The notes: generated by a model not told the origin, from the letters alone. DNA of 64,000 nt from Prochlorococcus sp. MIT 1314 (GCF_034093315.1 NZ_CP139300.1:806001-870000); one strand, 5' to 3'; positions 34,940 through 43,235 are shown, counted from the first letter of the stretch. Numbers and translations are program-made.

Positions 34940-35104
34940 ATGAAACTCACTACTCCATTCACTGCTCTAAGAAATGCCACTTCAGATATATGGAGAATGG
35001 ATGATTTCAATTATCAATCATCCAAAAAAGATTTAAAAGAATATTGGGATCAAGAATGTATGGCACATCCTACTAGTAGTCATTGCAAAATTTATTGTGA
35101 TTAA
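34940..35104 (+). CDS. MKL...HC-YCD family small protein
   Basis: 54 residues. The start is MKLTTPFTALRNATSD. The end is EYWDQECMAHPTSSHCKIYCD. The paralog at 53009 ends DYWKRECREHPTNQHCLVYCD, and a frameshifted one at 35305 ends RCIDYPFEEECLVCYHK. Conserved pattern: Y-W-x-x-E-C-x-x-H-P-T-x-x-H-C-x-x-Y-C-D with three Cys and two His, a possible metal site or disulfide knot. Very strong RBS (AAGGAGG). Confidence 0.75.
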   Translation: MKLTTPFTALRNATSDIWRMDDFNYQSSKKDLKEYWDQECMAHPTSSHCKIYCD

Positions 35105-35190
35105 TATTTGATCTTTTTTAGGTATTCTTACGCTTGATTTTATATTTTATCCGTACTAAATCTCAGTTAATAAAAAAGGAGGAAAATTAG

Positions 35191-35292
35191 ATGACTAATT
35201 TAAGTTTAGAGATTCTTTTTTGGACAATCTTAATTTCTTATGTTGGATTAAGGTTGAGTCAAACTTGGAATGGTTACAAGCAACAATATTAA
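35191..35292 (+). CDS. 33-residue membrane peptide, LEI-FW-RLSQT family
   Basis: Same length and ends as the 24153 gene: LEILFWTILISYVGLRLSQT, then GYKQQY. Preceded by AAAGGAGG. The pair defines a tiny conserved membrane-protein family; overlapping longer frames here are shadows. Confidence 0.72.
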   Translation: MTNLSLEILFWTILISYVGLRLSQTWNGYKQQY

Positions 35293-35304
35293 AAGGCGGA
35301 AAAA

Positions 35305-35501
35305 ATGAAACTACAAACACAATTCACTGTTCCCAAAAAAGATATGCGAGATCTTCAGTTCGCCAAGAAACTGGAAACTTTAGAAAAAACATTAAAAAAA
35401 GGTGTATAGATTATCCATTTGAGGAAGAGTGTTTAGTTTGTTACCACAAAGTGTCATTAAATAATTATTTTTTGCAAATAAATTCTAATCTTATTTATTA
35501 A
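35305..35501 (+). pseudogene. MKL...YCD family member split by a frame change in an A-run
   Basis: ATG 35305 opens MKLQTQFTVPKKDMRDLQFAK and continues to a TAG after LEKTLKKGV. A -1 shift at the A7 run (TTAAAAAAAGG, 35394-35402 region) leads into RCIDYPFEEECLVCYHK, which matches the Cys-rich end of the 34940 and 53009 proteins. It may be a frameshift mutation, or programmed slippage on the A-run yielding a full-length protein. Confidence 0.55.
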
Positions 35502-35524
35502 TTCACTAGCAAAGAGGTTGAATT

Positions 35525-36043
35525 ATGGAATTAAAATTCTGCCCTGCAACCATTTTTAGAGAAACCCCCAAAGTAACTTTTTTTGATGCAGGGATATTAT
35601 CATCGAACGGTTGTGATGTAGTTATGCATTCAGGAGCGGCTGTATCGCCTCCAGATCAAATTGAGGATGAGCATTACTATATGCACAATCATCAAATAGA
35701 TCACAATTTAGTTATTACTGGTGAGAGGAAATTTATTTTGATAAATCCAAATTGGGACGAGCCCCATCATGTGATTTACCTAAAAAGATCTATGGGAGCA
35801 CTTGAAATTCCTGCAGGAACTTATCATAGGTCAATCTCGGGTAAAGAAGGAAGCATTGTTTTGAATCAACCTATTAGGGATGAACTTTTTGATTCAAAAA
35901 AAGAATTTGTTCCGCAGAAACTAAAAACATTAAGCCTAATTAACGCTAGGAAAAGCCCCCCCGTTTATTGGATTTGGGAAAATGATCAAATCAAAAGATT
36001 AATGTTTAATCCTTTAGGTAAAAGGACTGCAAAAGCAAGCTGA
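35525..36043 (+). CDS. Cupin-like conserved cyanobacterial protein
   Basis: 172 residues. A barrel-like core is visible: EHYYMHNHQIDHNLVITGERKFILINPNWDEPHHVIYLKRSMGALEIPAGTYHRSIS. The His pair in HNHQIDHN and the later P-A-G-T-Y-H are positioned like cupin metal ligands. ATG start preceded by AAAGAGG. Unknown function. It begins the core-like PhoH block, 49 bases ahead of phoH. Confidence 0.7.
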   Translation: MELKFCPATIFRETPKVTFFDAGILSSNGCDVVMHSGAAVSPPDQIEDEHYYMHNHQIDHNLVITGERKFILINPNWDEPHHVIYLKRSMGALEIPAGTYHRSISGKEGSIVLNQPIRDELFDSKKEFVPQKLKTLSLINARKSPPVYWIWENDQIKRLMFNPLGKRTAKAS

Positions 36044-36092
36044 TATTAAAACTCAAACTAAATTCACACTTAACTTAAATAGGAACTTAATT

Positions 36093-37484
36093 ATGAAAAA
36101 AAGAGTTATAGTTCTTGACACAAATGTTTTATTACATGATCCAGAATCAACCTTTCATTTTGCTAATGAAAATGTTGTAATTCCAATTCAAGTAGTTGAA
36201 GAAATTGATAGATTCAAGCGCGATCCTGGAGAGAAGGGTCGTAATGCGAGAAGAGTCTCTAGATTATTAGATAGTCTACGAGAGAGAGGTAATCTATCTT
36301 CGGGTGTAAAAATTACTAATAAATGTGAGGGGAAAATAAAAGTTGCATTTTGCAGAAAAGAGACCACTGATAGATTGCCTTCGGAACTAACTGATAGTAG
36401 CGGAGATAATAAGATTTTAGCTGTCGCTCTTGAAGAAAAAAATACCAAAGTCTTATCAGATTTTCCTGAAGTGGTAATTATTTCAAAAGATACAAATTTG
36501 CGAATCAAGGCAGATGCTCTTGGTCTTAAAGCAGAAGACTATACTAAAGATAAGGTTTCTTTAGATAATTTAGAAAAGGGTTTTAGGGAAATAAGTTCCA
36601 ATTCGGATGAGATAAATAAGGTTCAAAAAGATAGTTTTATTTATTTGAAAGATATTAAATCAAAATTTGAACCATCTTTAGTGAGTAATGAGGGTGTAAT
36701 CTTGAGAGATAATTTCAAAGAAAATCATACTTATTTAACAAGATATGATCAATCTGAAAAAAAGTTAGTAGGTTTAAATTTTTTAAAAAGATCAAATTTA
36801 GGTAAAGTAAAACCTAAGAATCTTGAACAAAGTTTTGCTTTAGATTTACTGCTAGATCCAAAGGTTCAATTAGTAAGTCTTGTTGGAAAAGCTGGAACAG
36901 GGAAAACTTTACTTGCTTTGGCAGTTGGACTACATCAAGTTGCAGATGAAAATATATACGAAAGATTATTAGTATCTCGACCACCAATTCCTTTAGGCAA
37001 AGAATTAGGCTATCTCCCAGGTAGCCTTGATGAAAAATTAGCTCCTTGGATGAAGCCAATAATTGATAATTTAGATTATTTAACAAGTCCAAAGTCAAAT
37101 AAAAAGGGAGAAATCGTTAATCGAAAAGAAAGAGATATTAACTCTAAAAATTCATGGGAAGATTTAAGAGGTATGGGGCTCTTGGAAGTAGAGGCAATAA
37201 ACTACATTAGGGGAAGATCGATACCACATCAATTTATTCTTATTGATGAAGCCCAAAATTTAACACCTTTAGAAGTAAAAACTATTGTTACTAGAGCTGG
37301 AGAAGGAACAAAGATTGTTTTTACCGGAGATCCAAATCAAATAGATCATCCATATCTTGATTCTGATAGTAACGGATTGACTTGGTTAGCTAAAAAATTG
37401 CATGGTCAAGCCATAATTGGGCACATAACTTTATCTCAAGGAGAAAGAAGTGATTTAGCAGAATTAGCTGCAGATCTTTTGTAG
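36093..37484 (+). CDS. PhoH family protein (PIN domain + PhoH ATPase)
   Basis: 463 residues. The N-terminal PIN nuclease domain opens VIVLDTNVLLHDP and keeps acidic residues in VVEEIDRFKRD and SKDTNLRIKADALG. The C-terminal PhoH ATPase has Walker A GKAGTGKT (265-272), SRPPIPLGKELGYLPG and Walker B FILIDEAQN. This PhoH2 architecture is associated with RNA helicase plus RNase activity in some bacteria. Length and order are normal. Confidence 0.93.
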   Translation: MKKRVIVLDTNVLLHDPESTFHFANENVVIPIQVVEEIDRFKRDPGEKGRNARRVSRLLDSLRERGNLSSGVKITNKCEGKIKVAFCRKETTDRLPSELTDSSGDNKILAVALEEKNTKVLSDFPEVVIISKDTNLRIKADALGLKAEDYTKDKVSLDNLEKGFREISSNSDEINKVQKDSFIYLKDIKSKFEPSLVSNEGVILRDNFKENHTYLTRYDQSEKKLVGLNFLKRSNLGKVKPKNLEQSFALDLLLDPKVQLVSLVGKAGTGKTLLALAVGLHQVADENIYERLLVSRPPIPLGKELGYLPGSLDEKLAPWMKPIIDNLDYLTSPKSNKKGEIVNRKERDINSKNSWEDLRGMGLLEVEAINYIRGRSIPHQFILIDEAQNLTPLEVKTIVTRAGEGTKIVFTGDPNQIDHPYLDSDSNGLTWLAKKLHGQAIIGHITLSQGERSDLAELAADLL

Positions 37485-37518
37485 AAAAGCCTTAAAATAT
37501 TGATATTGAAAAAACAAA

Positions 37519-38412
37519 ATGGAGAACAATATGAAAGACAAATTTAAATGCAATTATGAACAAGAAAAAAGTAACGAGGTTGAATTAGTTGCTAGTAATT
37601 TAGAAGAAATTTTAAAATCTAGTACTTATAAACTTGCCCATGAAGATATTGACTTATTGAATACTGATGAAATGCGAGGGGTGAGGATGCTTCTTGAAAT
37701 CACAAAGCCTGAGCAGGTAATTAAAAAAGAAAATATAATTTCAACTGTAATTGTTTTTGGAGGAGTGCACATTTCAGAAGAAATTACTTCCAAAAGAAGA
37801 CTAGATGAAGCAGAAAAACTTCTTTCAAGTAATCCTAAATCAAAATCTTCAAAGATAAATATCGATAGATTAAGAAATTTGCATTCACTCTCACATTATT
37901 ATTCCTCTGCTAGAGAATTATCTAAATTAATCTCGCTGGATAGTAAAACGAAAAGTCCTTATTCACATGTAATAGTTACTGGTGGCGGACCAGGGATTAT
38001 GGAAGCAGCTAACAGAGGGGCGTTTGATGCTGGATGTAAATCTATTGGCTTAAATATAAGCCTACCCAATGAGCAACACCCTAATTCTTTTATAACTCCA
38101 GGATTATGTTTTAAATTTAATTATTTTGCTATGAGGAAATTTCATTTTGTCATGAGATCTACTGCCGCAGTTTTTTTCCCTGGAGGATTTGGGACTTTAG
38201 ATGAATTATTTGAATTATTAACATTAAGGCAGACTGGGATGAAGAAGAATATTCCAATAATTTTGTTTGGCAGAAGTTACTGGGAAAAGGTTATTAATTT
38301 TCAATTCCTTTCTGATATGGGTTTAATTGGAGAAAATGATTTGTCTATTTTTAAATACGCTAATACGGCAAACGAGGCTTGGAATTTAATAAAAAGTTTT
38401 TCAAAAAGTTAA
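37519..38412 (+). CDS. LOG family protein (lysine-decarboxylase-like, TIGR00730 type)
   Basis: 297 residues. The signature motifs are VTGGGPGIMEAANRGA and FFPGGFGTLDELFELLTLRQTG (PGG-x-GT-x-x-E). Proteins of this family hydrolyse cytokinin riboside 5'-monophosphates or AMP/IMP-like nucleotides. A 100-residue N-terminal extension precedes the domain. Downstream of phoH by 34 bases, same strand, probably one operon. Confidence 0.88.
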   Translation: MENNMKDKFKCNYEQEKSNEVELVASNLEEILKSSTYKLAHEDIDLLNTDEMRGVRMLLEITKPEQVIKKENIISTVIVFGGVHISEEITSKRRLDEAEKLLSSNPKSKSSKINIDRLRNLHSLSHYYSSARELSKLISLDSKTKSPYSHVIVTGGGPGIMEAANRGAFDAGCKSIGLNISLPNEQHPNSFITPGLCFKFNYFAMRKFHFVMRSTAAVFFPGGFGTLDELFELLTLRQTGMKKNIPIILFGRSYWEKVINFQFLSDMGLIGENDLSIFKYANTANEAWNLIKSFSKS

Positions 38413-38674
38413 AAGTATTAATTTCAAATACTTCATATCAGCTCTAAATTTTCTAAAAAGGAAATTTTATGAATAATCAGTTTAAATAAAAGTTACCCAA
38501 ATTTTATAAAAATTTCATTATTTTGCCAAAATCGGTTCATATGAAAACAGAAAAGTTTTAACTAATTTAAGGTAAATCTTCGTTTATCCATAAATGGAAT
38601 CTCAAGGATCTACATTTTTTATTTCAACTTTTAATAATTAACAATCAATCTAAAATTTCTAGCACTTAGCTCCT
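38413..38674. other. Spacer at the left edge of the second island
   Basis: AT-rich, no ORF that I can support. It separates the LOG gene from two gene remnants, so the boundary between core and accessory sequence lies here. Confidence 0.5.
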
Positions 38675-38811
38675 TTTTATTAGCAGTAGTTGTATTCAAA
38701 ACTTTTAATGCGGGACAATTATAGATGGTGATCATCCGCCTCTTGTTTGGATTTTTTTGATAACTAATCCTCTTTGATCTATTTACGGATTAATTAAAAA
38801 ATACAAATAGA
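38675..38811 (+). pseudogene. C-terminal remnant of the 54555 membrane gene
   Basis: The DNA matches the last third of the intact gene at 54555-54950. TTAGCAGTAG, AACTTTTAA-GC-GGGACAATT, GATGG, CCGCC and TTTGGATT recur in order, as does ATTTA-GGATTA near the end. The copy has a frameshift (AATTATAGATGG) and stops, and lacks the first two thirds. Confidence 0.7.
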
Positions 38812-38871
38812 ATGCTTAAATACTTACACTAATATTTTATATTAAATTCCTAAAAATTTATTTCTTATTCA

Positions 38872-39166
38872 ATGTCGAAAGGATTTTGGCTCGTTACTAC
38901 AACAGTTACAAATCCGAGGTTGCTGAATAGGTTGAAGCATTTCAGCCTTGGATCGAATCAGTAGGTAGCTCTATATTTGAAAATGATATAGATGCTCAAA
39001 CTGTGGAAGGGGAAGGTAGTAAATTAGAATTAATTATTGAGTTCCAATCAAAGAAAGCCACAATTAATGCTTAAAAAGTTTGGGAAATCAAAAACTCAGA
39101 AAACTAAGATGGGCTAATTCAATCAAGACTAATATAACTATTATGGATCACGACGTAACTCATTAA
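38872..39166 (+). pseudogene. Decayed DUF1330 gene
   Basis: MSKGFWLVTTTVTNP is followed by a frameshift, then EVAE-stop-VEAFQPWIESVGSSIFEND and EGEGSKLELIIEFQSKKATINA-stop, and an end reading NITIMDHDVTH. This is the DUF1330 (dimeric alpha/beta barrel) order. At least one frameshift and two nonsense codons are present. Confidence 0.75.
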
Positions 39167-39182
39167 AACTTATTTCATAAAA

Positions 39183-39542
39183 TTATTTTATAAGAATTGT
39201 TTGAGATCCATCTTTATTATCTTTTACGGTTATTTCTTTATCTGGAAATGACTTAGATAATAATCTTTTCAATTTTGAATGTTCATAAAAAATTTTATTT
39301 TTGGAACCTTCTGAATTAACTTTACAATTTTGATCAACTTTTAATTCTCTTTCAATCTTAGTTTTGTTTTCAATTAAAGCTTTCTTTTGATATTTCAGTA
39401 TTAAGTCAACCAATAATGCCTTGTTTTTTCTACTATACAAAGGGATTGACAATTTCTTTGCTTCTTGACGCAATATTCTGACTTTAAGTTTAGATAACTG
39501 ATCTTTCTTGTTTTCTTCTTTATCAAGGGGATTTTTAATCAT
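39183..39542 (-). CDS. Hypothetical basic protein with SAP/Rho-N-like segment
   Basis: 119 residues, strongly basic. Residues about 15-52 (LSKLKVRILRQEAKKLSIPLYSRKNKALLVDLILKYQ) have the spacing of a SAP or Rho-N helix-extended-helix nucleic-acid-binding motif. A charged tail ends KEITVKDNKDGSQTILIK. DNA or RNA binding is inferred from this motif. Confidence 0.6.
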   Translation of the reverse strand: MIKNPLDKEENKKDQLSKLKVRILRQEAKKLSIPLYSRKNKALLVDLILKYQKKALIENKTKIERELKVDQNCKVNSEGSKNKIFYEHSKLKRLLSKSFPDKEITVKDNKDGSQTILIK

Positions 39543-39657
39543 AATATTAAAAACTTCTATGGAAGATAGTATGAAATTCCTTAATAATGCAACGTATTAA
39601 TTAATTATTAATAATTAAAAGTAGATATATTCTTAATAAACCAAACTTAAATAGTTT

Positions 39658-39792
39658 CTATTTTAGAGCTATGAAAAGTACACCAAAAATAAGTGTTGAT
39701 GTTATAAAGCCAACTCCTAATAAAGCAGCAATTATGCTGGTATTTAAATAAACCTTTACCGTTGCTAGTTCATTTCCTTCTTTTTTAACCAT
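39658..39792 (-). CDS. 44-residue membrane protein
   Basis: MVKKEGNELATVKVYLNTSII, then a Gly-containing helix ending FGVLFIALK. Minus-strand ATG to TAG. The K-V-Y-L-N-T-S segment followed by a helix is reminiscent of small NADH-dehydrogenase or cytochrome-oxidase-associated peptides, but I cannot assign it. Confidence 0.5.
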   Translation of the reverse strand: MVKKEGNELATVKVYLNTSIIAALLGVGFITSTLIFGVLFIALK

Positions 39793-39867
39793 AATAAATT
39801 TTAATTAAATAACGATCTTTTAAAATATCAATTCTTACAAAAAATTTTAAGTGTCTGATACAAATAT

Positions 39868-40383
39868 TTATTTAGAATATAAATTCTTTAAATTGTTAAA
39901 TAAAAAACCAGTTTTTTCATAAATATGAATTCTTTTTCTTCTCAATTCAATACCATAAGGATTCGTAAATATAGCCAATAAGATTCTTAGAAATCTAAGT
40001 AAATTAGTTTTTGTTGCTGGTTCCATATCAAATGACTTGTTAAGTTGGGCAAAACACTCCTGATTAATAATTTTATTTTCTAATAAGTCCCTTGAAACTT
40101 TTTTTCTTACTTCAAGAGAAAGACTACTTAAAAGAACTTGTAAACCTTTCAATGAAGATAAATCTCCGTTAATTATTTCTCTTATAATACTTTGAAATAA
40201 TATCTCCCACTTATAAGGTTCTTTCTCGAACAGATATAAAGCTGGACTATCTTTATTAGCAATTGATAACCTATTCTTTTCATCCAAATCATTTTGGTCT
40301 GAATGCCAATAAGAATATAAAGGCGAAATATTTTCAAGCTTAGATAAATCAACCAAAAACTTAAAAAAAAAATTCATTAACAT
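39868..40383 (-). CDS. Conserved hypothetical soluble protein
   Basis: 171 residues. Helical, with YLFEKEPYKWEILFQSIIREII, LKGLQVLLSSLSLEVRKKVSRDLLENKII and a basic end (YGIELRRKRIHIYEKTGF). No signal peptide or membrane helix except a weak hydrophobic start (MLMNFFFKFLV). Not recognised. Confidence 0.6.
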   Translation of the reverse strand: MLMNFFFKFLVDLSKLENISPLYSYWHSDQNDLDEKNRLSIANKDSPALYLFEKEPYKWEILFQSIIREIINGDLSSLKGLQVLLSSLSLEVRKKVSRDLLENKIINQECFAQLNKSFDMEPATKTNLLRFLRILLAIFTNPYGIELRRKRIHIYEKTGFLFNNLKNLYSK

Positions 40384-40546
40384 TATAAGTTAACAAAAAA
40401 AATATAATCATCAATAACCTTATTATTAATAATTAAATAAACAATTAAGACTTTAAGTTCTTAATAAATTGGGTATTTCTTTCAGCTGGTAAAATTATTT
40501 TACTTAGTGAAAATAGTTATATAAAAATCTAATTTTTCTAAAAATT

Positions 40547-40765
40547 ATGCATTATTTAATTTTTTTTGGAACTAGTAATTGGGTTCCATCATATTACCTT
40601 ATATATATTATCCTGATTGTTGGAGGAATATTAACAGCTGGCGTAGCTATGTCTGTTTTTTCATTCTACGAAGATCACTATTGGGGAGATGAGAATTTTA
40701 GGAATAAACTTAGATTTCATTCTTCACATAGGAGTTTCTCAAATCAAAATCCTCGGAAAGTCTGA
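40547..40765 (+). CDS. 72-residue membrane protein
   Basis: One or two helices in the first half (YYLIYIILIVGGILTAGVAMSVFSFY), then an acidic/basic polar tail (EDHYWGDENFRNKLRFHSSHRSF). Proline-rich last residues. ATG start. Sits just before the repeated island. Unknown. Confidence 0.5.
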   Translation: MHYLIFFGTSNWVPSYYLIYIILIVGGILTAGVAMSVFSFYEDHYWGDENFRNKLRFHSSHRSFSNQNPRKV

Positions 40766-40784
40766 AAAAATAATTAAAACAAAA

Positions 40785-41065
40785 GCTTGCCTATATACCT
40801 AAATAAAGCTCATGCAGATTTTTTGTGAATAATTATGCTGGCAATCTACAATTAAGTTCTATTATTCGTTCAGCCATTAAGCGACCAATTCTTAAAATTA
40901 ATGCCATATCTACTCTTGAAAATTGTAATTGATAATTTGTAATTAAATCAAATTCAGATTAATTTATCACACCATTTTTATCTACCCTTATAAAGTGAAT
41001 TCCTAAATTCAATTTTTTAGTTAGTTACTTTTTACCCTTTAGCTATCATTACTACTTGCACCAAC
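40785..41065. repeat. Long dispersed repeat R1 (partner R2 at 42912)
   Basis: About 280 bases align with 42912-43195. Shared blocks in order: AGCTTGCCTATAT-CCTAAA, GTGAATAA, AAGTTCTATTATTC, CATTAAGCGACCAATT, TGCCATATCTA and CTTTAGCTATCATTAC. On the minus strand both carry a short ORF (24 codons here, 40833-40907: MALILRIGRLMAERIIELNC; 21 codons in R2). Confidence 0.65.
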
Positions 41066-41311
41066 TGCGACTAACTAATGACTTATAAAAAAGTTTATAA
41101 AATGCCATAACAGCACCGTTGCAACAACCATACTTTAACCATACTTTAACCAAACTATAAGCCATTACTGAACCTAATTACTGGCTAATTAAAAGTACAT
41201 CCGAATAGCCACAAATGTGATCTAAAGAATCTTAATTTTTATACAAACTTTATAAAAATGTATAGCGATCAAAAGTCGATCTAAAATGGAGGGATATAAT
41301 CCTGTTTTTTA
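41066..41311 (+). repeat. EVE-5' repeat unit 1
   Basis: Contains a doublet of ACCATACTTTA (41128-41150), then a remnant of the EVE-gene start at 41164-41208 (ITEPNYWLIKSTSE-stop), and ends GTCGATCTAAAATGG-AGGGATATAATCCT-GTTTTTT directly before the ATG of the 41312 gene. See the finding on the EVE-anchored array. Confidence 0.6.
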
Positions 41312-41494
41312 ATGGAATTATTTTTAGCCTTAGGATTACCAATAGTTTTATTAGTTGGATTAACTCTCTTTTTTATCTCAGATGGTATTCCAATCTGGGT
41401 GCACCAATTCAATAGGAATAGTTCAACTATATGGAACTTCGGTATTGTTGGAATGGGAACTATGACAGTAATAATTTACTTAGCTAAAAGATAA
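41312..41494 (+). CDS. 60-residue membrane protein (cargo of repeat unit 1)
   Basis: MELFLALGLPIVLLVGLTLFFI forms a helix, followed by SDGIPIWVHQFNRNSSTIWN and a second helix. ATG lies one base after the T-run of the upstream hairpin, with no Shine-Dalgarno, so a leaderless or very short 5' UTR is likely. A truncated relative (MELFKKYFRLTILL) follows the same promoter-hairpin block at 44839. Confidence 0.6.
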   Translation: MELFLALGLPIVLLVGLTLFFISDGIPIWVHQFNRNSSTIWNFGIVGMGTMTVIIYLAKR

Positions 41495-41594
41495 TATGCA
41501 GGGACGATGAACCCCTTCCGAAATTATTTAATACTTAAGAAAAAGTTTCTATATAGAGAGCCTTTAATAATATGAAAAAAAGATTAGATAGTAA

Positions 41595-41660
41595 ATGAAA
41601 AGATTTCTAATAACATTAATAGCTACTCTCGTTTTTCCTAAGGGTTTTAATACTGAATAA
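41595..41660 (+). CDS. 21-codon ORF, likely truncated exported peptide
   Basis: MKRFLITLIATLVFPKGFNTE-stop looks like a signal peptide with nothing after it. Probably the surviving N-terminal end of a secreted-protein gene that has decayed. Confidence 0.35.
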   Translation: MKRFLITLIATLVFPKGFNTE

Positions 41661-41721
41661 AAAGGACGACAGTTGGAATTTAGTAAAAGATTAGTTCCCT
41701 TTGAAGTTTTAGATATTGAAT

Positions 41722-41880
41722 AATGCTATGAAAAGTAAGCCTTGAATCATAAGAAAGAGGTTCTCAAAATCTCCCTTAAAAAATGTTCACAACTTGTTCA
41801 CTATTTTTCACATTTATAATTTACTCATAATCAATTGTTATGAATGAGCTTAACTATTATCTAATGAAGAATAAGCTTTA
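41722..41880 (+). repeat. EVE-5' repeat remnants 2 and 3
   Basis: Remnant 2: GCTATGAAAAGTAAGCCTTGA (41725-41745), matching GCTAATGAAAAGTGAGCCTTGA of the 54.1-kb copy. A direct-repeat doublet TGTTCAC-AACT-TGTTCAC follows near 41784-41801. Remnant 3: ATG 41840 opens MNELNYYLMKNKLYD, aligned with MTEPNYWLMKSE of other copies. Confidence 0.6.
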
Positions 41881-42014
41881 TGATTGCAATACCCACCTTA
41901 AAATTCAATAGTAAGGAGTATAAGGAACTTCTGTTTTTAATGAATCGTCATAGTAACTGTCAGCTGACTTTATTAAGATCCAATAAAAGAAATTTAGAAA
42001 TGATTTTTACATAG
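41880..42014 (+). CDS. 44-residue basic protein
   Basis: MIAIPTLKFNSKEYKELLFLMNRHSN then a basic end (LLRSNKRNLEMIFT). ATG overlaps the end of EVE remnant 3. No clear ribosome-binding site. The composition is protein-like; unknown function. Confidence 0.4.
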   Translation: MIAIPTLKFNSKEYKELLFLMNRHSNCQLTLLRSNKRNLEMIFT

Positions 42015-42236
42015 GAATATCTATAGATTTTCTTGATTCAAATCAAAATTTCAGATAAAGACAACAAAGAAAATACTTTTTTAAAACAAATTTAGATTTC
42101 CTTGAGTAGTTTATGATGACGAGCTATGTATGAAATGCTACTAATAATTCTCTTGTCAATCGATTTAGCATAATTGCTTATTGATCCCTCTAATTAATGA
42201 ATATATATTAGACAAACAATATAAATATTAAAATCT

Positions 42237-42353
42237 ATGAGTACTCAAAATAGTCAGAACCATAAAAGACAAGAGCAAAATAATACTGAATGGTTAGATG
42301 AATTAATCAATAAAATTGAAAATATGAAAAACAAAATATCAAGTGCTTATTAA
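42237..42353 (+). CDS. 38-residue protein, WLD-LIN family
   Basis: MSTQNSQNHKRQEQNNTEWLDELINKIENMKNKISS. It shares the start MST and W-L-D-x-L-I-N-x-x-E with the 33923 gene. Amphipathic helix with a polar lead. The spacers on both sides (42015-42236 and 42354-42515) hold nothing I can support. Confidence 0.55.
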   Translation: MSTQNSQNHKRQEQNNTEWLDELINKIENMKNKISSAY

Positions 42354-42515
42354 TGAATCTCATCTTCTAATATTTTAAGCACGACTTATCATTTATTTCT
42401 TTTTAATAATATAAGAATTAAGAGAAATTCTGGAGCGATTAAAATCGGAACACTCTGGAATACTTGATATTGAATAAAAAAATATTTAATCTATATATGT
42501 AAGTGGATTTAAAAA

Positions 42516-42848
42516 TTGAGTTCTTTAACTATTACCAAGACAGCTTCAAGTGAATTGCTAAGACAATCCATATATCGTGGTACACCGGGAAAAATATTCT
42601 TATATTTACAACCTGATATACTTGATGATGGATGGATGTTTCTGAGAGTTAATATTTGTGAAAAATCAGGAATTCCCATTGCAAGAACTGATGGCTTGAC
42701 TGTCTATGCTCCTGAATCTCAGAAAAGTTTATTAGATGAACTTACTATTGATCATTATCAGGATTTAACTGGAGGAGGGTTTTTAATTAGTACTCCAAAA
42801 GGCGCGATCAAAAGTTCTTGTGGTTCGGGTTTTAAATTTAATAAATAA
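42516..42848 (+). CDS. HesB/IscA-like protein with reduced cysteine set
   Basis: 110 residues from TTG. It follows the A-type carrier pattern: LTITKTASSELLRQSI, WMFLRVNICEKSGIPIARTDGLTVYAPESQKSLLDELTIDHYQDLTGGGFLISTPKGAIKSSCGSGF. A normal IscA ends C-G-C-G-x-S-F; here it is C-G-S-G-F, so one of the C-terminal Cys is missing, and the first conserved Cys is doubtful (ICEKSG). Iron or Fe-S binding is therefore uncertain. Confidence 0.72.
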   Translation: MSSLTITKTASSELLRQSIYRGTPGKIFLYLQPDILDDGWMFLRVNICEKSGIPIARTDGLTVYAPESQKSLLDELTIDHYQDLTGGGFLISTPKGAIKSSCGSGFKFNK

Positions 42849-42911
42849 AAACCTATTGGTAATTTTAGTTATTTCTTGGCTACCATTTCTCACATAAACA
42901 TAGAAAATAAA

Positions 42912-43195
42912 AAGCTTGCCTATATCCCTAAAGCAATCTCATTACGATTTATTGTGAATAAATTTTGCTGGTCATCTAAAATGAAGTTCTATTATTCCTT
43001 CATCCATTAAGCGACCAATTTCTAAAACTGGTGCCATATCTAACCTTAAAATATTCTGATTGATGATTTGCAATCCAATCCAATTCGAATAAAGTTATTA
43101 ATCCAGTTGTATTAACTAGGAAAAAAGAATAACTAAATTAATTTTTAGTTTATTGCTTTTTTTCCTTTAGCTATCATTACCACTGGCACTAATAG
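42912..43195. repeat. Long dispersed repeat R2
   Basis: Partner of 40785-41065, described there. On the minus strand it includes an ORF of 21 codons (42972-43037: MAPVLEIGRLMDEGIIELHF) whose core G-R-L-M-x-E-x-I-I-E-L is shared with the R1 version. It lies directly downstream of the minus-strand hli cassette. Confidence 0.65.
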
Positions 43196-43235
43196 ATATG
43201 TAAAGAAGGAGATTAAGAAAATGTCTACATTCATT

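Noticed and set aside
35220-35501. 93-residue ORF across the RLSQT peptide
   Set aside because: Its first part is out of frame with the conserved 33-residue gene; only its last part is meaningful, as the -1 frame of the MKL...YCD relative.
36188-36508. 106-residue antisense ORF inside phoH (and 36814-37098)
   Set aside because: Antisense of a well conserved gene; no start signal or family.
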